Positions 7,365-11,464 of a stretch of 11,464 nucleotides of DNA are shown here, one piece after another. Below the pieces are notes generated by a model. That model ran no database searches. It had not been told where the DNA came from and was given only the letters and a program-made list of their open reading frames with translations. Each line of letters opens with the position of its first letter. Positions within the stretch are counted from its first letter, which is position 1. The stretch is from an uncultured Clostridia bacterium (GTDB lineage Bacteria > Bacillota > Clostridia > TANB77 > CAG-465). Position numbers and translations under genes: made by a program. The stretch is from the NCBI GenBank assembly GCA_947628575.1, contig CANRAK010000042.1, forward strand, positions 1 through 11,464, given 5' to 3'.

Positions 7365-8483
7365 ATGAAAAAAAATATTAAAACAGACATAGGTCTTTTA
7401 GAGCTTATGTTGTATGGAATCGCGATGATGCTAATGTACGTAGTATCAAAAAGCTGGATTATAACAGCAATTGGAATGGTACTATTAGCATTAGTATTAA
7501 ACTACAGAGGTTTTACAGTAAACCTTAAGCGATTAACATCAGGATTAGTCATCATTATTTTAATATGTATGCTAGCATTTAGTGCAGCACCTAAGAACAA
7601 TAGCTTCAAACCAAAAAATGATGATGATAAAGACAAAACTGTAGAGAAGATTAACAACAATGAGAACTCTGATGAAGAATCAGAAAAACAAGATGATAAT
7701 GTAACAACAACAACTGTAGGTAACGGATATGGCGTTAACAACAAGAAGTTACCTGCCTACTTGGAAAGGGGAACTATGTCAGCTGAATATGGTGGAAAAC
7801 CAGCAGTAAATGGTATAATCCCTGATACAAGGATGGAGACAAATGTTTCTACTACTGAAGCTTTCGATGCAGTCTCTAAGAAAAACGAGGACGAGCTAAA
7901 AAGAAAACAACAAGAAAGAATCGAAGAATTAGAGAAGGAAGGTTATACTGTAGAGAAACAGGAAAATGGCATAACAGTTGCCACTAAAAAAGACACTACT
8001 GAAAACAACAATAATAACAATAATAATAATCAGTCAGAAAAAGAGAGCATGACATCTGAAGAAATACAAGATGAATTAAAAAACATGCCACAAAACAACG
8101 TTGAAAGTAGTGTACAAGAAACTCCATCTCAAGAACAACCACAAGTAGAGCAATCACAACCACAAGCTCAACCACAAGTAGAGCAACAACCACAACCACA
8201 AACTCAACCACAAGTTGAACAACCACAAGTTGAACAACCACAAGCTCAACCTGTTTCTATAACACCAGTAGATGGTAATACAGCATATGCAGGAGATAGT
8301 GTTCAATTCAGCGTTGGTGGAGACGTTCAAAGAGTTGAGGGGTTAGACGGATTAAGTTACTCTTTAAATGGAGGTTATTTAACCGTAAATACTAATCCTG
8401 GAGAAGCAACAGTGATTAGCCCAATGGTAGTGGGAATTGATGGTAGCACAGCTACAGCAAGTGTTACTATTAATGTATTATAA
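7365..8483 (+). CDS. Membrane-anchored stalk protein with Pro/Gln-rich region and Ig-like C-terminal domain
   Basis: I do not recognise a named family. The 372-residue protein has three hydrophobic segments at its N-terminus (about 11-28, 30-46 and 58-75). After these comes a long charged, disordered region (76-213) with a likely helical, coiled-coil-like patch (about 172-193, KKNEDELKRKQQERIEELEK). Then a run of nine Asn (214-222), a Pro/Gln/Val/Glu repeat stalk (about 252-297), and a compact domain at 298-372 rich in beta strands and resembling bacterial Ig-like folds. No LPxTG sorting signal is present, so it would be held by the membrane helices and reach through the wall. A surface display, wall-binding or adhesion role is inferred from architecture only. 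The ribosome binding site is AAGGAGG at 7-base spacing, the strongest in the window. It is monocistronic with its own promoter and long leader, suggesting high or regulated expression. Confidence 0.85.
   Translation: MKKNIKTDIGLLELMLYGIAMMLMYVVSKSWIITAIGMVLLALVLNYRGFTVNLKRLTSGLVIIILICMLAFSAAPKNNSFKPKNDDDKDKTVEKINNNENSDEESEKQDDNVTTTTVGNGYGVNNKKLPAYLERGTMSAEYGGKPAVNGIIPDTRMETNVSTTEAFDAVSKKNEDELKRKQQERIEELEKEGYTVEKQENGITVATKKDTTENNNNNNNNNQSEKESMTSEEIQDELKNMPQNNVESSVQETPSQEQPQVEQSQPQAQPQVEQQPQPQTQPQVEQPQVEQPQAQPVSITPVDGNTAYAGDSVQFSVGGDVQRVEGLDGLSYSLNGGYLTVNTNPGEATVISPMVVGIDGSTATASVTINVL
8004..8030 (+). repeat. AAY trinucleotide run encoding nine asparagines
   Basis: Nine consecutive AAC/AAT codons lie in the stalk-protein gene. 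Length change by slippage would stay in frame and would change only the linker length. Confidence 0.9.
8118..8255 (+). repeat. Imperfect Pro/Gln-rich coding repeats, including a 15-bp tandem duplication
   Basis: This tract encodes repeated QPQVE and QPQAQ-type units in the stalk-protein gene. CCACAAGTTGAACAA occurs twice in exact tandem (8208-8222 and 8223-8237), and related copies with GTAGAG instead of GTTGAA occur at about 8138-8152 and 8172-8186. Such tracts expand and contract by recombination and usually encode wall-spanning extended stalks. Confidence 0.85.
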
Positions 8484-8695
8484 AATTAGCTTGAAAGAAC
8501 TTATAAAAAATTAAAAAACAATAAAAACAAAGCTAAAAATTTAATATTTTATTATCGCTGTGAATCTTTATTTGTTATTCTGTTGTGCAACATTTGATAT
8601 TGTGTAATTTGTATATCAATAAAAAAGTGGTTTTGTAAATAAAAAATATATTGATATATAAATCTATAATCATTGTTAAATAATTAAATCACATT
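8484..8695. other. Gene-free AT-rich stretch with alternative inverted repeats
   Basis: No plausible gene is seen on either strand. TTAGCTT (8486-8492) and AAGCTAA (8530-8536) just after the stop codon can pair over a long A-rich loop but lack a good T tract, so a terminator for the stalk-protein gene is doubtful. TATATCAATA (8612-8621) can pair with TATTGATATA (8649-8658), or its ATATCAA part with TTGATAT (8594-8600), two mutually exclusive hairpins. TGTTG-TG-CAACA (8581-8592) is a short dyad. Confidence 0.4.
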
Positions 8696-8724
8696 TTGTT
8701 AAACGTTTTATAATTTATTATATT
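8696..8724 (+). promoter_or_regulatory. Promoter of a candidate small RNA
   Basis: The -35 box is TTGTTA (8696-8701), the spacer is 17 bases, and the -10 box is TATATT (8719-8724). Transcription would begin near 8731. No open reading frame with a ribosome binding site follows before the terminator at 8815. Confidence 0.5.
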
Positions 8725-8730
8725 ACGCTT

Positions 8731-8842
8731 TAATGAAGCTACAGTTGGTAATGTTTCTGACTCGTAAGTAGATTTTATTATTAAAAACATGAAATCAACT
8801 AGAGAAAAAAGGCGGAATTTCAGATTTGAGATTCTTTTTTTT
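8731..8842 (+). ncRNA. Candidate small non-coding RNA of about 110 bases
   Basis: The unit has a promoter, a foldable body and an intrinsic terminator, and no convincing coding frame. In the body, AGTTG (8743-8747) pairs with CAACT (8796-8800), ATGTTT (8751-8756) pairs with AAACAT (8785-8790) across an internal loop, and the tip holds CT-g-ACT/AGTAG around a CGTA loop (8757-8771). A single-stranded purine stretch AGAGAAAAAAGGCGG (8801-8815) separates this from the terminator hairpin. I cannot match it to tmRNA, RNase P RNA, SRP RNA, 6S RNA, a T-box or any riboswitch I know. The alternative is that it is only the 3' untranslated end of the stalk-protein mRNA. Confidence 0.45.
8815..8842 (+). 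terminator. Intrinsic terminator of the candidate small RNA
   Basis: GAATTTCA (8815-8822) pairs with TGAGATTC (8827-8834), with one G-T wobble, around the loop GATT, and eight T residues follow (8835-8842). It is the clearest plus-strand terminator downstream of the stalk-protein gene, 330 bases away. Confidence 0.85.
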
Positions 8843-8845
8843 GCC

Positions 8846-8884
8846 AAAAAAAGAGGTACATATCTATATAGATATATACCTCTT
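8846..8884 (-). terminator. Intrinsic terminator of the minus-strand Smr gene
   Basis: AAGAGGTACATATCTA (8851-8866) and TAGATATATACCTCTT (8869-8884) are complementary at 15 of 16 positions. On the minus strand the stem is followed by a run of T (the A run at 8846-8852). It starts 3 bases after the Smr stop codon. Its T run and that of the plus-strand terminator are separated only by GCC, so the two transcription units converge back to back. Confidence 0.88.
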
Positions 8885-8886
8885 AG

Positions 8887-9324
8887 TTATTTTAGAAAAG
8901 CTATTGTAACACCATAACTTCCTTCATAATATCCACCAAGCCTATGTTCTTTTACATAAGGCGATTCATTAAGATATTTATGTACAGCTTTTCTTAATAT
9001 ACCACCATTTTTTCCATGTATAATTTTAACTATTTTAACGTTATTACAAATTGCATTATCTATAAATTTATCTAAGCTTAATAATGCTTCGTCAACTGTT
9101 AAATGACGTATCATTATTTCATCTATTGGTGGTGAAGATATGTTAACGTTAACTTTAAAATTTGTTTCTTTATTAGGTATATTATTACTTTTTTCTATAT
9201 TATCAATACTAGATTTAACTAGTTTATCGTTATATAGTATAGATACATTTTTATTAGAAATATTTTTAATATACCCTTCAATATTTGTTCCTTTAATTTT
9301 TACGTATTCACCAAGATAAAACAT
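8887..9324 (-). CDS. Stand-alone KOW-Smr domain protein, like the C-terminus of MutS2
   Basis: The 145-residue protein has an N-terminal KOW-like beta barrel (about 3-43, GEYVKIKGTNIEGYI), a short linker, and an Smr domain (about 67-145). These two modules occur in the same order at the end of MutS2/RqcU, a protein known from ribosome collision rescue and recombination control, but the MutS ATPase part is absent. Smr domains bind nucleic acid, and some cut it. Two signature motifs are altered: the usual LDLRG is I-M-I-R-H (70-74), losing the Asp, and the usual HGKGTG is HGKNGG (103-108). The end (GSYGVTIAFLK) is normal. It is not a simple remnant, because it has its own AGGAGG 10 bases before the ATG, a promoter and a terminator. 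It is divergent from lepA, whose product also acts on the ribosome. Confidence 0.85.
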   Translation of the reverse strand: MFYLGEYVKIKGTNIEGYIKNISNKNVSILYNDKLVKSSIDNIEKSNNIPNKETNFKVNVNISSPPIDEIMIRHLTVDEALLSLDKFIDNAICNNVKIVKIIHGKNGGILRKAVHKYLNESPYVKEHRLGGYYEGSYGVTIAFLK

Positions 9325-9353
9325 TATCTTTTTTCCTCCTAAAAAACATAGAT

Positions 9354-9359
9354 ATTATA
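9354..9359 (-). promoter_or_regulatory. Extended -10 promoter of the Smr gene
   Basis: Read on the minus strand, the sequence is TGATATAAT, a TGn-extended consensus -10 box (TATAAT at 9359-9354). The -35 region is only weakly matched (T-rich). Transcription would start near 9347, about 23 bases before the start codon. Confidence 0.6.
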
Positions 9360-9402
9360 TCACAGATGTAGTTAAAATAAAATAGAAAAAGCATTAAAAG
9401 TG

Positions 9403-9431
9403 TTTACTATAACTAGTTATAATGATATAAT
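9403..9431 (+). promoter_or_regulatory. Promoter of lepA
   Basis: The -35 box is TTTACT (9403-9408), the spacer 17 bases and the -10 box TATAAT (9426-9431). The predicted start near 9438 leaves a very short leader, with AAAGGA before the ATG at 9452. Confidence 0.75.
9408..9421. promoter_or_regulatory. Perfect 14-bp palindrome in the lepA promoter spacer
   Basis: TATAACTAGTTATA is identical on both strands. It starts at the last base of the -35 box and ends 4 bases before the -10 box, so a dimeric protein bound here would block RNA polymerase. It is the longest perfect gapless palindrome I noticed in a promoter in this window. No regulator gene for it is visible nearby. Confidence 0.45.
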
Positions 9432-9451
9432 TCTTCTAGAAAGGATATATT

Positions 9452-11257
9452 ATGATAAATAAGAAAAACATAAGAAATTTTAGTATTATAGCACATATAG
9501 ATCATGGAAAGTCAACTCTTGCAGATAGACTTTTACAACTTACTGGCTCAGTAGATGAAAGAAAAATGCAAGAGCAGCTATTAGATAATATGGATATTGA
9601 AAGAGAAAGAGGTATTACTATAAAATCTCAAGCTGTAAGAATGAAATATGTTGCTAAAGATAATGAGGAATATATTTTAAATCTTATTGATACACCAGGT
9701 CATGTAGATTTTAATTATGAGGTGTCAAGAAGTCTAGCTGCTTGCGAAGGCGCTGTACTTGTCGTAGATGCAGCACAAGGTGTAGAAGCTCAGACACTTG
9801 CAAATGTGTACCTAGCTCTTGAAAATAACTTAGAGATATTACCAGTAATAAATAAGATAGACCTACCTAATGCAAGAGTAGAAGAGGTAAAAAAAGAAAT
9901 AGAAGATGTAATTGGATTAGATACAGAAGGAATACCTTGTATATCTGCAAAAACAGGGCTTAATGTAGAAGAAGTATTAGAGCAGATTGTTGAGAAAATA
10001 CCACCACCAAGTGGTGATGAGAATGCTCCAGCTAAATGCCTAATTTTTGATTCTGTCTATGATAATTATGAAGGAGCTATTGCTTTTATACGTGTAATAG
10101 ATGGTACAGTAAAAAAAGGAGATAAAATAATTACTATGTCAAATGGTAAAGAATATGATGTAGTAAATATAGGGTATTTTAAACCTGGTGGTTATGTAAA
10201 AGCAGATAAGCTTAGTGCAGGTGAAGTAGGCTTTGTTGCTGCAAGTATAAAAAACTTAGCAGATATAAGAGTAGGTGATACTATAACTACCGTTATTAAT
10301 CCTGCAAAAGAGGCTCTACATGGATATAAAGAAGTAAAGTCTATGGTATATTCTGGTATATTTCCAGCAGATGGCTCAGATTATGAAGAGCTTAAAGAGG
10401 CAATAAATAAGCTAAAACTAAATGACGCATCACTTCAATATGAACTTGAATCATCTTCTGCTTTAGGTCATGGATTTAGATGTGGTTTCTTAGGACTATT
10501 ACATATGGAAATTATTGTTGAAAGACTTGAAAGAGAATATAACTTAGATATAATAACTACTGCTCCATCTGTTATATATAAGGTATATAAGACAAATGGT
10601 GAAGTAATAGAGTTATATAATCCATCTGAACTTCCTGAGCCTCAGGAGATAAACTACATAGAAGAGCCTATTGCAAAAACAGAAATAATAACACCTAAAG
10701 AATATGTAGGTAATATTATGGAGCTATGCCAACAACGTAGAGGTGAATATATTAATATGAAATATATTGACTTAAATAGGGTTATGCTAGAATATAATAT
10801 GCCACTTAATGAGATAATATATGACTTCTTTAATAGCTTAAAATCTAGAACTAGAGGCTATGCTTCTTTTGATTACGAAGTTACAGAATATAGAAGATCT
10901 AATCTAGTAAAATTGGATATACTACTAAATGGACAAATAGTTGATGCTTTATCTTTTATAGTTAATAGACAAAATGCTGAAACAAGAGGTAGAAAAATGA
11001 CTGAAAAACTAAAAGAAATTATTCCAAGGCAATTATTTGAAGTACCTATTCAGGCAGCTATTGGTGGTAAAGTAGTAGCACGTGAAACTGTAAAAGCAAT
11101 GAGAAAAGATGTACTAGCAAAATGCTATGGTGGGGATATAACTAGAAAAAGAAAATTACTAGAAAAACAAAAAGAAGGTAAGAAAAGAATGAGAAGAGTA
11201 GGTACTGTAGAACTACCACAAGATGCATTTATTACAGTATTAAAAATAGACGAATAA
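9452..11257 (+). CDS. lepA: Elongation factor 4 (LepA), ribosome-binding GTPase
   Basis: The 601-residue length and start ([20 protein letters not shown]) are typical of LepA/EF4, a translational GTPase that binds the ribosome, has been described as back-translocating it, and helps 30S subunit assembly and growth under stress. GTPase motifs are intact: AHIDHGKST (14-22, P-loop), the RERGITIKS switch I region (51-59), DTPGH (80-84) and NKID (134-137). The LepA-specific C-terminal domain is complete, with the conserved [20 protein letters not shown] stretch and the end [13 protein letters not shown]. No truncation or frameshift is seen. It is transcribed alone, from a promoter holding a palindrome, and is divergent from the Smr gene. 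No clear terminator follows; the next gene has its own promoter 13 bases after the stop. Confidence 0.98.
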   Translation: MINKKNIRNFSIIAHIDHGKSTLADRLLQLTGSVDERKMQEQLLDNMDIERERGITIKSQAVRMKYVAKDNEEYILNLIDTPGHVDFNYEVSRSLAACEGAVLVVDAAQGVEAQTLANVYLALENNLEILPVINKIDLPNARVEEVKKEIEDVIGLDTEGIPCISAKTGLNVEEVLEQIVEKIPPPSGDENAPAKCLIFDSVYDNYEGAIAFIRVIDGTVKKGDKIITMSNGKEYDVVNIGYFKPGGYVKADKLSAGEVGFVAASIKNLADIRVGDTITTVINPAKEALHGYKEVKSMVYSGIFPADGSDYEELKEAINKLKLNDASLQYELESSSALGHGFRCGFLGLLHMEIIVERLEREYNLDIITTAPSVIYKVYKTNGEVIELYNPSELPEPQEINYIEEPIAKTEIITPKEYVGNIMELCQQRRGEYINMKYIDLNRVMLEYNMPLNEIIYDFFNSLKSRTRGYASFDYEVTEYRRSNLVKLDILLNGQIVDALSFIVNRQNAETRGRKMTEKLKEIIPRQLFEVPIQAAIGGKVVARETVKAMRKDVLAKCYGGDITRKRKLLEKQKEGKKRMRRVGTVELPQDAFITVLKIDE

Positions 11258-11269
11258 TACAAAAATGTG

Positions 11270-11298
11270 TTGAATTTTGTTTACATATAGTATAAAAT
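11270..11298 (+). promoter_or_regulatory. Promoter of the last, truncated gene
   Basis: The -35 box is TTGAAT (11270-11275), the spacer 17 bases and the -10 box TAAAAT (11293-11298). The spacer contains TTTACAT (11280-11286), the same 7-mer (inverted) that lies in and near the promoter at 7183-7211. Confidence 0.65.
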
Positions 11299-11317
11299 CT
11301 ATATAGAGGGTGAACTT

Positions 11318-11464
11318 ATGAAAAAAATTGGTTATATATTATTAGTGTTTATTTTAATAAACATAATGAGTAGCTTTTGTATAGCAGATGTATTGGAAGA
11401 ACAAGAGCCAAGAGAAGGTTATTTTGAAGATTTATTTACATATGAAGTAAATAATGACGGAGCT
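11318..11464 (+). CDS. Exported protein of unknown function (3' end outside window)
   Basis: The first 49 residues are present, and the frame runs open to the end of the window. The start ATG follows GAGGGTGA at normal spacing and a promoter 20 bases upstream. The protein begins MKK, then a hydrophobic stretch (residues 4-18) and a plausible signal peptidase site after CIA (residues 21-23). The mature part starts acidic (DVLEEQEPREGYFEDL). The Cys at 21 is not in a lipobox context, so a lipoprotein is not supported. No family can be assigned from this fragment. Confidence 0.75.
   Translation, partial: MKKIGYILLVFILINIMSSFCIADVLEEQEPREGYFEDLFTYEVNNDGA

Noticed and set aside
8118..8255. CRISPR-like repeat array
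   Set aside because: The repeats are short, in frame, without unique spacers of constant length, and encode a Pro/Gln-rich stalk.
8801..8842. T-box-like element (AGAGA ... GGCGG before a terminator)
   Set aside because: The T-box core GGGTGG-ACCGCG is absent, no antiterminator can be drawn, and no plus-strand gene follows; the next gene is on the opposite strand.
8887..9324. Smr gene as a decayed remnant of mutS2
   Set aside because: A promoter, AGGAGG site, intact frame and dedicated terminator indicate a functioning short gene. No mutS-like sequence is seen upstream; the next 127 bases lead straight to lepA.
1..11464. Mobile element, phage or defence island
   Set aside because: No transposase, integrase, recombinase, nuclease-methylase pair, tRNA-flanked attachment site or flanking direct repeats were seen; the gene set is housekeeping and envelope.

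Overview
The window is AT-rich DNA from a low-GC Gram-positive anaerobe, most likely an uncultured or gut member of the Clostridia. This rests on strong AGGAGG-type ribosome binding sites, sigma-A type promoters with 17-base spacers, a type I dockerin on a secreted lysozyme, a cysteine-rich class A-like PBP, and a Firmicutes-type LepA. The species cannot be named from the sequence alone.

Layout, left to right. (1) The 3' end of a penicillin-binding protein gene (1-1275), closed by an intrinsic terminator. (2) A three-gene envelope operon (1472-4401) behind one good promoter: a membrane-anchored phosphodiester glycosidase (NAGPA family), an unrecognised membrane-anchored extracellular protein with propeller-like beta repeats, and the undecaprenyl-pyrophosphate phosphatase UppP, closed by a 14-bp terminator stem. 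(3) A two-gene operon (4503-7104): a secreted GH25 lysozyme carrying Big2-like domains and a C-terminal dockerin, then a cytoplasmic protein that reads as pseudo-receiver + histidine-kinase dimerisation helices + degenerate ATPase domain. (4) A monocistronic gene (7365-8483) for a membrane protein with a long low-complexity Pro/Gln/Asn-rich stalk and a C-terminal Ig-like domain, behind a roughly 147-base leader that can fold. (5) A 400-base gene-free stretch (8484-8886) holding a promoter-terminator unit that looks like a small RNA gene, and back-to-back convergent terminators. (6) A minus-strand KOW-Smr protein, divergent from lepA (9452-11257); the lepA promoter carries a perfect 14-bp palindrome between its -35 and -10 boxes. 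(7) The 5' end of a gene for an exported protein with its own promoter.

Functionally, the first two thirds is almost all cell envelope work: peptidoglycan cross-linking (PBP), recycling of the lipid carrier (UppP), trimming of wall or capsule glycophosphodiesters (NAGPA-type enzyme) and muramidase cutting (GH25). The unusual parts are the pseudo-kinase cotranscribed with the lysozyme, the shortened and motif-altered Smr protein, and the two candidate RNA structures around the stalk-protein gene. All functional links between neighbours are inferred from gene order and spacing.
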